From: Paenibacillus ginsengihumi DSM 21568
GTDB taxonomy: Bacteria; Bacillota; Bacilli; Paenibacillales; NBRC-103111
DNA: 64,000 nt
Direction: 5' to 3'
Assembly (NCBI RefSeq): GCF_000380965.1
Contig: NZ_KB905566.1
Location: forward strand, 1-64,000
The notes under the pieces are model-generated. The model was not told where the DNA came from and made no database searches. It worked only from the letters and a program-made list of their open reading frames with translations. The translations under genes were made by a program, and so were the position numbers. Below, one piece after another: positions 18,362 to 27,174 of this stretch; position 1 is the first letter of the stretch; each line of letters opens with the position of its first letter.

Positions 18362-20641
18362 ATGCCCAAATACTTAGTCCGTTTGTTCGTCTTCACCCTG
18401 TTGCTGGTAGCCGTTCCGGTCGCCTCCACCGGAACGATTTCTTACTTTATTGCCAAACAGGATATCGAGAAAAAAGTGAACGAAGGCAACGGGCAGATCC
18501 TGCTGCAGAACAAAATGCGCATCGAGCAAATATTCAAAAACGTGGAGATGGGCGCGGTTCAGTACATCAGCTCGCCGCTGGTCGCCAGCTTGTACGACCG
18601 CGCCTTGACGGCTGGCCATTTTCAGAACATCACGGCATTGTCCAAAGGCTTGTACAATCTGCATTCCATCGCCGGCGTAGCTGACACTTATCTCATCAAT
18701 CTCGAGCACGGCTGGATGATCAGCGAGCTCGGCTTTACCCGCGCCGACGAATTCGCCGACCGCGATCGGCTGGGCGAGTATGCGCAGCAAGCGAAGAAGC
18801 TGTTCTGGCTCACGGCGGTCGCGAACCAGGGGGATCAAGCGGCGGAGGAAGGAAAGGCCGAGCCGTATAAAATCCGCCTTGTCGTCAAACTGCCGATGGT
18901 TGCCTCCTCGTCCCAGCCGAAGGCGGTGCTGCTCGTCGATCTGGCATACGGCGAGCTGCAGTACGATTTGCGGCAAAATGCGGAGTGGCGTAACATTTAT
19001 GTGTTAAACCGCGAGCGCGAGCCGTTTTTGTCCAGCCCGGGCTCGCCCAAGATCGATGAGGCCGTTCTGAGCAAGTTGAAAGCGAATCCAGACCTGGATT
19101 CGGCGTATTTCGAGGAGCAGGGCCTGGCCGTCAATGCGCTTTCGTCCGATCATCACAATTGGACCTACGTCTCGATCGTATCGATCCAGGAGATTACGAA
19201 AGAGTCGCGCAAAATCGCCTTCGTGACGGTCAACGCCTGCCTGATCATTTTTTCCGTGATCGCGGTATTCGCTTATTTCGGAAGCCGGCGGATGTACGAG
19301 CCGATCCGGCGCATGTTCGCGATCATGCAGCAGTTCGGCGGAGAATCCGGCGACGCCTCCAAAAAGGACGAGTTCGCCTATATCGAGGACCGCCTGCACA
19401 CCTTGTTCAGCTCCCGCAGTCAGCTTCAGCAGCAGCTGCAGGGGCAGCGCAGCCAGATCAAGGAGTTTTTCCTGCACAAGCTGTTTATGGGGCAGGTGAC
19501 CGAGAGCGAATTCGTCTACAAAAGCGGCGTGTACGGGTTTGCGGACAACAGCGCGTCGCTCAGCGTGCTCGTGATCCAGATCGATACGCTGCAGGATACG
19601 CGATATACGGCGAAGGACAAGGAGCTGCTGCTGTTCGCCATCCACAACATCGTCGGGGAGCTGATTCCGCCGGACAACCTGATCGGTTCGCTGCTGCTCG
19701 ATCAGTCCCAGGTGTCGCTGATCGCCATCGATGCGGACAGCCCCGCTGAGCTGAAGGCGCTGTGCCACCAGCTCGCCGGGCAGATCCAGGGCAAAGTGCG
19801 CGAGCTGCTGCAGCTTAAGGTCAGCGTCGGCATCAGCCGTGTGTTTCACCGGTATGCGGGAGCGATGAACGCATATTCGGAAGCGCTGGAGGCGCTCAAG
19901 CGGCGAATCAGCCTCGGCTATCATGTGATCGTGAGCTACGACGACATTGAGACGGCTGCTGCGACCAGCATCCAGCCGGACGCTTCCTGGTCCTATCTGG
20001 AGAACAGCCTGATCCAGGCGCTGCAGGCGGGCGACGAAGCAGCGGCCCTTGAGCATTTTGACGGGTACGTGGAGTCGATTATGGGGCAGAACGTCCAGTT
20101 CAACGATTTTCAAATTCTTATGCTCGAGCTGATTACGCGAATTTATCGGCTCGTCCAGCAGCAGGGAGGCGCTCTGGACAATCTGCTCGGCACGAGCGCG
20201 GCGGTTCAGCAGTTTCTGAAGCTGAGCACGGCGGCGGATATCGTCTTCTGGTTCAAGACGAAGCTGTTTCCTCCGACCTTGGCCTTCCTGAAGGAGCAGA
20301 TCGATTCGCAATACATGAGCATCGCCCGCCAAATGGTGCAGATGATTCATGAGGCGTACGATCAGGACATTACGCTGGAGGCTTGCTCGGAGCAGCTGAA
20401 GTTCCATCCGGTCTACTTGAGCCGGGTGTTCAAGAAGGAAATCGGCGTGACGTTCAGCGAGTATTTGACGGAATACCGGATCAATATGGCGAAGCTGTGG
20501 CTGAAGGACAGCTCGCTCAAAATCAGCGAAATCGCCGAACGGCTGAATTACACGAACGCGACGGGCTTTATCCGCACGTTTCGCAAAATGACCGGCATGA
20601 CCCCCGGGCAGTACCGGGAGGAGCATTCCAAATCGTCGTGA
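18362..20641 (+). CDS. YesS/YtdP-like membrane AraC-family regulator
   Basis: The 759-residue one-component regulator has a membrane segment near residues 6-28, an extracellular Cache-like sensor region, a second membrane segment near residues 285-310 (FVTVNACLIIFSVIAVFAYF), a long cytoplasmic region and a C-terminal AraC-type DNA-binding domain (TLEACSEQLKFHPVYLSRVF; KISEIAERLNYTNATGFIRT). The start follows GGGGAGG. Relatives in Bacillus control rhamnogalacturonan-use genes, which fits the importer upstream and the hydrolase downstream. Confidence 0.88.
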   Translation: MPKYLVRLFVFTLLLVAVPVASTGTISYFIAKQDIEKKVNEGNGQILLQNKMRIEQIFKNVEMGAVQYISSPLVASLYDRALTAGHFQNITALSKGLYNLHSIAGVADTYLINLEHGWMISELGFTRADEFADRDRLGEYAQQAKKLFWLTAVANQGDQAAEEGKAEPYKIRLVVKLPMVASSSQPKAVLLVDLAYGELQYDLRQNAEWRNIYVLNREREPFLSSPGSPKIDEAVLSKLKANPDLDSAYFEEQGLAVNALSSDHHNWTYVSIVSIQEITKESRKIAFVTVNACLIIFSVIAVFAYFGSRRMYEPIRRMFAIMQQFGGESGDASKKDEFAYIEDRLHTLFSSRSQLQQQLQGQRSQIKEFFLHKLFMGQVTESEFVYKSGVYGFADNSASLSVLVIQIDTLQDTRYTAKDKELLLFAIHNIVGELIPPDNLIGSLLLDQSQVSLIAIDADSPAELKALCHQLAGQIQGKVRELLQLKVSVGISRVFHRYAGAMNAYSEALEALKRRISLGYHVIVSYDDIETAAATSIQPDASWSYLENSLIQALQAGDEAAALEHFDGYVESIMGQNVQFNDFQILMLELITRIYRLVQQQGGALDNLLGTSAAVQQFLKLSTAADIVFWFKTKLFPPTLAFLKEQIDSQYMSIARQMVQMIHEAYDQDITLEACSEQLKFHPVYLSRVFKKEIGVTFSEYLTEYRINMAKLWLKDSSLKISEIAERLNYTNATGFIRTFRKMTGMTPGQYREEHSKSS

Positions 20642-20671
20642 CCCTAGCTACTTATGGAGGTGCCTGGAATC

Positions 20672-21772
20672 TTGACTTACGAGCTTGTTGAACGGCTCAA
20701 AGCGCAGTACATGGCAGAGCCCAAATGGTACTCGCTGAGGTGGCATTATATCGAAGGCTGCATTTTGAAGGCGTATTTGGACAGCTATGGGCAAAGTGGC
20801 GACGAGGCGGAGTACGCCTTCGTCAAGCGCTTTATCGACAGCCTGTACGATGCGGCAGGCCGGATTCCCGCCATTGACCCGGCCTACTACAATATCGACC
20901 AGATTCGCATGGCGACCGTCCTGTTCGCCTTGTATGACAAGGAGCGCGATCCGAAGTACAAAAGCGTGCTGGACCTGCTGTTCGGGATGCTCTCCAGCTA
21001 TCCGCGCACGAACGCCGGCTCCTTCTGGCATAAGCAGAATTACCCTTACCAGGTATGGCTCGACGGCTTGTATATGGGGCAGCCATTCTATGCGCAGTAC
21101 ATCAAGCGGTTTGCAGAGCGTAAGGACTACAGCGACATTCTCGCCCAGTTCCGCAATGCCCGCCGCTTTCTCTATGACGAGTCCAAGCGGCTGTACCGCC
21201 ATGCGTATGACGAGAGCCGGCAAATGTTCTGGTGCGACCCGGCTACGGGCCATTCGCCGCACGTGTGGGGACGCGGAGTCGGCTGGTTCGCGATGGCGCT
21301 CGTCGATATGCTGGAAATTTTGGAGGGGGAGCCGGCCGACAGCGGCTTCCTGAAGCAGTACCTGCAGGAGCTGGTAGACGGCCTGCTGCCGCATCAGCAC
21401 AGCGAGGGCATGTGGTATCAGGTTGTCGATCAAGGAGCGCGGGAAGGCAATTATTTGGAGACGAGCGGGACAACGATGCTGGCGTACGCCATCCTGAAAG
21501 GAGCCCGGCTCGGTTACTTGCCGCAAGCGTACGCCGCCCATGGCCAGCGGGCGTTCGATGGAACGATCAGGCGCTATTTGCGCGAAGAAGCGGGAGAGGT
21601 GCTGCTCGGAGGCATATGCCGAAGCGCCGGCCTCGGAAGGAAGCCGGAGACGGGCGAGCTCCGCGACGGTTCTTACGAGTATTACGTGTACGGCGAGAAG
21701 ATCGTCGACAACAACGGGCACGGCGTCGCGCCGCTGCTCATGGCGTATAACGAGATCAAGCGGCTGCAGTGA
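20672..21772 (+). CDS. GH105 unsaturated rhamnogalacturonyl hydrolase (YteR-like)
   Basis: The enzyme has about 366 residues with an alpha/alpha barrel fold. It hydrolyses the unsaturated galacturonyl residue left on oligosaccharides by pectate or rhamnogalacturonan lyases; it has no signal peptide and so acts inside the cell. Motifs include YNIDQIRMATVLFALYD, QNYPYQVWLDGLYMGQPFYA with the catalytic aspartate, and HSPHVWGRGVGWFAMAL. The TTG at 20672 is preferred because TGGAGGTG lies nine bases upstream; the ATG at 20654 overlaps that site. It is the only sugar-cleaving enzyme beside this importer. Confidence 0.85.
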   Translation: MTYELVERLKAQYMAEPKWYSLRWHYIEGCILKAYLDSYGQSGDEAEYAFVKRFIDSLYDAAGRIPAIDPAYYNIDQIRMATVLFALYDKERDPKYKSVLDLLFGMLSSYPRTNAGSFWHKQNYPYQVWLDGLYMGQPFYAQYIKRFAERKDYSDILAQFRNARRFLYDESKRLYRHAYDESRQMFWCDPATGHSPHVWGRGVGWFAMALVDMLEILEGEPADSGFLKQYLQELVDGLLPHQHSEGMWYQVVDQGAREGNYLETSGTTMLAYAILKGARLGYLPQAYAAHGQRAFDGTIRRYLREEAGEVLLGGICRSAGLGRKPETGELRDGSYEYYVYGEKIVDNNGHGVAPLLMAYNEIKRLQ

Positions 21773-22311
21773 GAAGGGGAAGGCACGCGAGCGCTAATGG
21801 GCCGCTGCCCAAGCCGTGTTCCTATCATGCAGTCCGGTAAAAGAACGGCTTGGCCGGCAGCTGGATCTGTGCATTTCTCTCCCGCGGGAGGCCGTTGCCG
21901 TTAGCCGTCGAGCCGTCGCGGGCTGAGTCCCTCGGATCTGGCACATTCTAATGAACTTAAGAGCGAAAAACAATCTTATTCATCGCAAGATGGCCTGATT
22001 TTCGAAAATAAGCACGAAAAAACATCTTATCCGATCTGCTATCACCGGAAACGGGGCATTGTCATCGAGTTAAGCGTGAAATTCAGTCTTATTTTGGCGT
22101 CTGGATCATTTTATCGAGGGATAGGATCGAATTTCGTGCTTATTCAAGCGTTGGTTACCCCTGCTTCGCTTTAGAGAAGATGAGGGGATAGCGCTAATGC
22201 GGAACATAACGAAATTGCGGCTGCTCTTCCCACCGTCAGCGTCCGTCCTGCAGCGCGGACTTGCCGTTCGAACATGTCGTCAAAAGTTAAATACCGAAAT
22301 TTTTCTAAGGT
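21773..22311. repeat. Gene-free stretch with degenerate AT-rich repeats
   Basis: No gene is supported here. Between about 21960 and 22150 a degenerate unit containing GCGAAAAACAATCTTAT recurs (GCGAAAAACAATCTTAT, GCACGAAAAAACATCTTAT, GCGTGAAATTCAGTCTTAT), and an inverted relative lies near 22125 (ATCGAATTTCGTGCTTATT). Such short intergenic families are seen in Paenibacillus-like genomes; no function can be assigned. Confidence 0.4.
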
Positions 22312-22334
22312 GGACGCCAAGAGGCGTCCTTTTT
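22312..22334 (+). terminator. Strong rho-independent terminator upstream of the ECF operon
   Basis: GGACGCC (22312-22318) pairs perfectly with GGCGTCC (22323-22329), loop AAGA, followed by TTTTT. No gene lies just upstream on this strand, so it is either the end of a short unannotated transcript or a leader terminator about 160 bases before the ECF S-component start. I could not recognise a known riboswitch in front of it. Confidence 0.75.
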
Positions 22335-22493
22335 CCGTTGGTACGGGCTGCGCTTGGTAATGGATGAAAAAAAACTTTCATTGAACAGAATATGCAAAAA
22401 ATACACCATAACTTAAAACGGGCATAACAATCCGATAACAAATAACCTCTAAGCTGAAAGCGAAGACGAAAACGAACAACGGAGGTATCGGAA

Positions 22494-23372
22494 ATGAAAG
22501 AAGGATTGCGGTCCCATCGCCCGGAATCGACTTCGCAGCAGAAGCTGATGATTTTCATCTTGTCCATGTCGCTGTACGGAATATCGAACATGATCACCGA
22601 GCTGCTTCCCGAAGTGAGATTCGGTCCGGTGGAATTCAAGGTGGAATATTTTATTTTTATTCCGCTCATCTTTGCCATCTTGTTCAATCCGCTGTATGCG
22701 GCTCTGGGCGCGAGCTTCGGAGAGGTGATTTTCGGGGAGCTGCTGCTCGGGCAATTCGGCGGATTGGGAGAGCTGGAGAAATTCATTGAATTTTCTCTCG
22801 CCGTATTTATTGCCGGCATGCTTGTCCGCAATCCGGCAAGCAGAGGGCAGTTGGCGCTGGCGGCTTACGTCGCCATCGGGATCGACCAACTGCTGGGGGG
22901 CATTGTCGATATCGCCAAGGTGTATGTCGGCATCGAGGATCTGGAGGCCGTCCCTGGCTTGCCGGAAAGCGTGCTCGCCATCGAAGCGTTCGGATTCCTG
23001 AATACGATGATCGTTTCGGGTACGCTGTTCGCGCTGCTTCCTACGCTGTATCTCGTTCCCCGGCTGTACGGCAAGGTCGAGCCTCTGCTCGGCATGAAGC
23101 CCCGCGACGGCAAGGCGGAAGCCTCGGTCGGCGATTTCGTCACGCCAAGGCTGCTCATCGTCAGCCTGCTGCTGTTCGCGATCGCAGGGTCGGCGGAGTT
23201 TTTGGCCGAATCGGATTTCAAAATCATCGATTGGGAATCCGAATGGTTAGCCGGGCTGGGCGACGGGGCCGTCTGGATCAGCATGGCAGCTGCCGCTGTC
23301 GTATTCCTCGCCGCGCTGGCGTGGGCTGTAATGCGTAAATCGGGTAAGTCAAAAGGAGAGCCGGTTCGATGA
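22494..23372 (+). CDS. ECF transporter substrate-specific (S) component
   Basis: The 292-residue membrane protein has about six or seven hydrophobic segments and lies directly upstream of ECF ATPase and EcfT genes. It is longer than typical S components, with a C-terminal extension carrying two further hydrophobic segments (residues about 218-234 and 260-280). The segment EYFIFIPLIFAILFNPLYAA and the following GASFGEVIFGE suit an S-component core. The vitamin or other substrate cannot be told. Its stop overlaps the ATPase start by four bases. Confidence 0.75.
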   Translation: MKEGLRSHRPESTSQQKLMIFILSMSLYGISNMITELLPEVRFGPVEFKVEYFIFIPLIFAILFNPLYAALGASFGEVIFGELLLGQFGGLGELEKFIEFSLAVFIAGMLVRNPASRGQLALAAYVAIGIDQLLGGIVDIAKVYVGIEDLEAVPGLPESVLAIEAFGFLNTMIVSGTLFALLPTLYLVPRLYGKVEPLLGMKPRDGKAEASVGDFVTPRLLIVSLLLFAIAGSAEFLAESDFKIIDWESEWLAGLGDGAVWISMAAAAVVFLAALAWAVMRKSGKSKGEPVR

Positions 23373-25402
23373 CGGCCATGGAGCGGGAGGCGGAGCAGCC
23401 TGTCATTCAACTGGACCGTGTAACTTTCCGATATCCCGGCGCGGAAGCTCCTTCTCTGCAGAACGTCAGCCTGTCGATTCGCCGCGGCGATTTCGTCGCC
23501 GTCGCCGGCAGCAACGGCAGCGGCAAATCGACGCTGTGCAAATGCTTCAACGGGTTGATCCCGGCCTATTATTCGGGCGATATGGAGGGTGACGTATACA
23601 TCAACGGCACTTCCACGCTGGGTCGCAGCGTTGCCGAGTTATCCAGGCATGTCGCCTACGTGTTTCAGGATTTCGAAAATCAACTGGTGCGCCCGACGGC
23701 CTACGATGAAGCCTGCTTCGTGCCGCTCAATTTCGGATACGAGGATTACAAGGAGCGCGGGCTGGCGGCGCTCCGCATGCTCGGCATCGAGCAGCTTCGC
23801 AGCGAATGGATCTGGCAGTTGAGCGGCGGTCAAAAGCATATGGTCGCGCTGGCGGCGGCGCTTTCCCTGAATCCGGAGGTCATCGTCATCGACGAGCCGG
23901 TCGCCCAGCTTGACCCTGCGCATGCCAGGACGATCTATGACAAGCTGAAAATGCTCAATGAAGTGCATGGCAAAACGATTGTCGTCATCGAGCATCATAC
24001 CGAATTCATCGCCGATTATTGCCGCACCCTTGTGCTTATGGAGCCGGGCGGCCGTGTGCGCTGGGTGAAGCCCGTCTCCGAAGGCTTGTCGGCCGTCTCC
24101 GAGCTGACGGAGCTGAATATTCAGCCGCCGCAGGTGACGCAGGCGTTTCAGCGGTTATCCGGCAGCCCTGGGCCGGAAGCGCCGGCGAAATGCCCGATCA
24201 CGGTCGAAGAAGCGGCGGAATGGTGGGGGGCGGCAAGCGGGCTATGGCGGGAACCGGAAAGCGCGCCATCTGATCCGAATGCCAGCGTGCCGCGGCAAGA
24301 GCCGCCCGCGCCGACCGTCCCGCAAGCCGGTGCGCTGCCGCCAGGGCCGCATGCGTCGACCGTCCCGCAATCCGGAGCACTGTCGCCAGTGCCGCCCGCG
24401 TCGACCGTCCCGCAAGCCGGTGCGCTGCCGCCAGTGCCGCCCGCGCCGACCGTCCCGCAATCCGGAGCACTGTCGCCAGAGCCGCCCGCGTCGACCGTCC
24501 CGCAAGCCGATGCGCTGCCGCCAGGGCCGCCCGCGCCGACTGGCCCGCAAGCCGGAGCGCTGCCGCCAGAGCCGCTTATCCGGTTCGAAGGCGTGACCGC
24601 GGGGTATCAGGGAATCGACCGCGAACGGAGGCCGGTGCTGCAGGACGTTGACTTGACGATTCACGACGGCGACCGGATTGCGCTGGTCGGCAACAACGGC
24701 GCCGGGAAGTCCACCCTGCTGCGGTTAATATCCGGCCTTCGCCGTCCCTGGAAAGGCCGGGTGTCCGTCTGCGGTGCAGATACGCGGAAGACGACTCCCG
24801 AGGCGTTAGCGGATGAGGTTGCCTTTCTGTTTCAGAACCCGGAAGAAATGTTCATCGCCGACAGTATCCGCAAGGACATCGAGTTTTTCTTGACTGCGCG
24901 GAAGCGGGAGGGGATCGAGGCGTTCGTCGACGATGTGCTGCGGCGCTTCAAGCTGACGGAGCTTCAGCACCGCGACGGCAGGCTGCTCAGCGGCGGACAG
25001 CAGCGGCGGGCGACGCTGGCGATCGGCATGGCCATGCAGCCGACCGTGATGCTGCTGGACGAGCCGACGGCGAGCCTCGATATCGCCAGCCGCAGGGAGC
25101 TGACGACGCTGCTCGATCAGCTTCGCGATCGCGTCCGGGCGGTCGTGATCGCCACGCACGACATGCAGCTTGTCGCCGACTGGGCGACGAGAGTCATCGT
25201 CATGCACGGCGGGCGAATATTGCTGGACGCGGACAGCCGGACGGTGTTCTCCCGCCCGGAAGTGCTGGAGCTGGCGGCCCTGAATCCGCCGCAAATCGTC
25301 CAGCTCAGCGCGCGGCTCGGCATGTCGCCGGTCTGTTTGACGGTGGAGGAATTCGCCGAATCGGTAAGCCGCTCGCTGCGGCAGCCCGCCAACGCGATGT
25401 AA
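23369..25402 (+). CDS. Fused double ECF ATPase (EcfA1-A2 in one chain)
   Basis: The 677-residue protein has two ABC domains joined by a proline-rich repeat linker. Domain 1 (about residues 7-265) has Walker A AGSNGSGKST, signature LSGGQKHMVALA and Walker B VIVIDEP. Domain 2 (about 405-660) has Walker [24 protein letters not shown] and VMLLDEP. Q-loops (FQDFENQL; FQNPEEMF) are of the ECF/CbiO type. Most ECF modules encode the two ATPases separately; here they form an obligate dimer. The linker consists of six 15-residue repeats. The gene lies between the S component and EcfT. Confidence 0.9.
   Translation: MTAMEREAEQPVIQLDRVTFRYPGAEAPSLQNVSLSIRRGDFVAVAGSNGSGKSTLCKCFNGLIPAYYSGDMEGDVYINGTSTLGRSVAELSRHVAYVFQDFENQLVRPTAYDEACFVPLNFGYEDYKERGLAALRMLGIEQLRSEWIWQLSGGQKHMVALAAALSLNPEVIVIDEPVAQLDPAHARTIYDKLKMLNEVHGKTIVVIEHHTEFIADYCRTLVLMEPGGRVRWVKPVSEGLSAVSELTELNIQPPQVTQAFQRLSGSPGPEAPAKCPITVEEAAEWWGAASGLWREPESAPSDPNASVPRQEPPAPTVPQAGALPPGPHASTVPQSGALSPVPPASTVPQAGALPPVPPAPTVPQSGALSPEPPASTVPQADALPPGPPAPTGPQAGALPPEPLIRFEGVTAGYQGIDRERRPVLQDVDLTIHDGDRIALVGNNGAGKSTLLRLISGLRRPWKGRVSVCGADTRKTTPEALADEVAFLFQNPEEMFIADSIRKDIEFFLTARKREGIEAFVDDVLRRFKLTELQHRDGRLLSGGQQRRATLAIGMAMQPTVMLLDEPTASLDIASRRELTTLLDQLRDRVRAVVIATHDMQLVADWATRVIVMHGGRILLDADSRTVFSRPEVLELAALNPPQIVQLSARLGMSPVCLTVEEFAESVSRSLRQPANAM
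24302..24571 (+). repeat. Six tandem 45-bp repeats coding the ATPase linker
   Basis: Six in-frame 45-base units encode variants of PPAPTVPQAGALPPG. Units 2 and 4 share the SGALSP variant and units 1, 3, 5 and 6 the A(G/D)ALPP variant, so unit types partly alternate, as expected if a two-unit block was duplicated. Copy number is likely to vary between strains because unit changes keep the frame. Confidence 0.9.
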
Positions 25403-25435
25403 TTTACGCTATTCCAGTTCAAGAGGAGGATTCCG

Positions 25436-26275
25436 ATGCAAGTCGTCGAGCCGGTCCCGGTCCATAAAACAAGCTTCTGGGAGAGACTGAGCGTCGAGCG
25501 CATCAAAATCGAATTGCTGCGAACGGCATTCGGCCATTCCATGACGTTTCTATCGAGGTTCGACCCGCGCATGCTGATCGCATGGTACACCTTTTTCGCG
25601 GTCGCGCCCTGGTTCATCCACGATAAAATCGTGTTAATCGGCATGCTGCTGCCCATTGCGGCGCTAACCTACACGTCGCGGCCCAGCATTGTCGTGCTGA
25701 TCGTATTGGCGCTCGGCCTCGTGACGGATACGGCTTACGTGCTGCTCGTCTCGCTCGCCTTCGGCGGCGGACTGTCCGCTGCTTGGGCGCTGTCGACGCT
25801 GACGCTGAAACTGCTCGTGATCGCGTTGGCCAGCATTGCGGTATTTTCCAGCATGGACCCGGAGAAGCTGAGCGACGCGCTGCTCAGCCTCGGGATGCCT
25901 GCGCAGTTCAGCTTCGGAGTAGCCTACGGGTATCGCATGCTGCCGATTTTGATCGAGGAGTATAACCAACTGCTGCACTCCTATCGCCTGAGGGGCCGCG
26001 CGCCGCAGCGCAAAGGGTGGTTAGGCTGGAGAACGCTCGTGTACATGGGCAAAATTTCGGTGCTGGCGTTCTATCCGCTCATTCTCAATACGGCCAAGCG
26101 CACCCGCACAACCGTCGAAGCGTTGGAGGTCAAAGGCTTCACCTATGCGATCAACGACCCCAGAGTGAAGCGGATCAAGCTGGCTTATTTGAAGCTTCGC
26201 CTTCGCGACTATGCTTTTCTAGCCGTATCCGCTGTCTATATTGCTTTTTTGTTTTGGTTCGGAAGTCAATTTTGA
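25436..26275 (+). CDS. ecfT: ECF transporter transmembrane (T) component
   Basis: The 279-residue membrane protein of the EcfT/CbiQ family begins after GAGGAGG. The family helix with the ATPase coupling motif is present (SDALLSLGMPAQFSFGVAYG, then NQLLHSYRLRGRAPQ), as is the second coupling segment TRTTVEALEVKGF. It completes the transporter with the S component and the fused ATPase. The PHP-domain gene follows 22 bases later. Confidence 0.85.
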   Translation: MQVVEPVPVHKTSFWERLSVERIKIELLRTAFGHSMTFLSRFDPRMLIAWYTFFAVAPWFIHDKIVLIGMLLPIAALTYTSRPSIVVLIVLALGLVTDTAYVLLVSLAFGGGLSAAWALSTLTLKLLVIALASIAVFSSMDPEKLSDALLSLGMPAQFSFGVAYGYRMLPILIEEYNQLLHSYRLRGRAPQRKGWLGWRTLVYMGKISVLAFYPLILNTAKRTRTTVEALEVKGFTYAINDPRVKRIKLAYLKLRLRDYAFLAVSAVYIAFLFWFGSQF

Positions 26276-26297
26276 ATGGTAGAAAAGGGGAGTCGGC

Positions 26298-27056
26298 ATG
26301 AACATCGATCTGCACACACATGTCAAATTATCCAAAACTACGGAATTTTCGCTGGATGATTTCCGCGATGCCATCCAAGAAGCAAGGTTTAACGGACTGG
26401 ATGCCATGGCGATGACCGAGCATTTCAACACGCTCCGCTACCACGATATTTTGGATAGCTTGGACCGGCATTACCATTACCGGGACGACTTCTACGATAT
26501 CGAAGGATTCAAGCTGTTTCCGGGGCTGGAAGTCGATGTGAAGGACGGCGGCCACATCCTTGCGATCGGCCATAGAGACGCGGTAAGGGAGCTGCGCGCC
26601 CGGCTTGAGCCGCATACGGAGAAGGAAAGCTTCGTTGAACTCGCCCGGCTGCTGGACTGGTGCGACGAATTGTCCATGCTGCGAATCGGAGCGCATCCGC
26701 ACCGGGAGAGCAACCCGCTTACGCAGCATTCGCCGCAGCTGCTCCGCCGGCTCGACGCCTTCGACCTGAACGCCAAGGATCTGCATGCGTACGGCCCGGA
26801 CATGAGCGCGCGCGTCGCGGAAACGGCCCTATCCGTCGGAATTCCGGTCGTAGCGGGAAGCGATACGCATCATCCTTTGCAGTTCGGCAGCATTTGCAAC
26901 AAGCTGGATGGCGACTGCAGCCGCGTCTCCGAGCTGGCGGCCTGCCTGCGGGAGGGGCGGTACCGGATCGAAATCTCCGCTTGTCTGGACACGAAAGTCA
27001 AGGCGGCTGCGCTCGTGAAAAAGCTGCTGAAGCAGCAGGGGCAGCTTTTGGCGTAG
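26298..27056 (+). CDS. PHP-domain phosphoesterase-like protein
   Basis: This 252-residue protein starts with MNIDLHTHVKLS, the metal-binding HxH of PHP-domain enzymes, and contains TEHFN, HPHRESN and GSDTHHPLQFG, giving the remaining expected metal-binding His/Asp/Glu positions. PHP proteins hydrolyse phosphoesters (for example histidinol phosphate or nucleotides). Here the gene shares an operon with an ECF transporter and an RpiR-type regulator, so a role in processing the imported compound is possible but not shown. Confidence 0.75.
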   Translation: MNIDLHTHVKLSKTTEFSLDDFRDAIQEARFNGLDAMAMTEHFNTLRYHDILDSLDRHYHYRDDFYDIEGFKLFPGLEVDVKDGGHILAIGHRDAVRELRARLEPHTEKESFVELARLLDWCDELSMLRIGAHPHRESNPLTQHSPQLLRRLDAFDLNAKDLHAYGPDMSARVAETALSVGIPVVAGSDTHHPLQFGSICNKLDGDCSRVSELAACLREGRYRIEISACLDTKVKAAALVKKLLKQQGQLLA

Positions 27057-27174
27057 CATGCTCTGTCTCGGAAAGATTGCGGCATACATTCTTGAACAGG
27101 TACAATAAGTGCAGAAATAGCAAGGTCCGCTTGTACGGGCTGGCTTCCGATGGAATGGGAGGATGGCGATACCG

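Noticed and set aside
22140-22493. Known vitamin riboswitch (thiamine, cobalamin, preQ1 and similar) before the ECF genes
   Set aside because: I could not find the conserved core bases of any class I know; only the terminator is certain.
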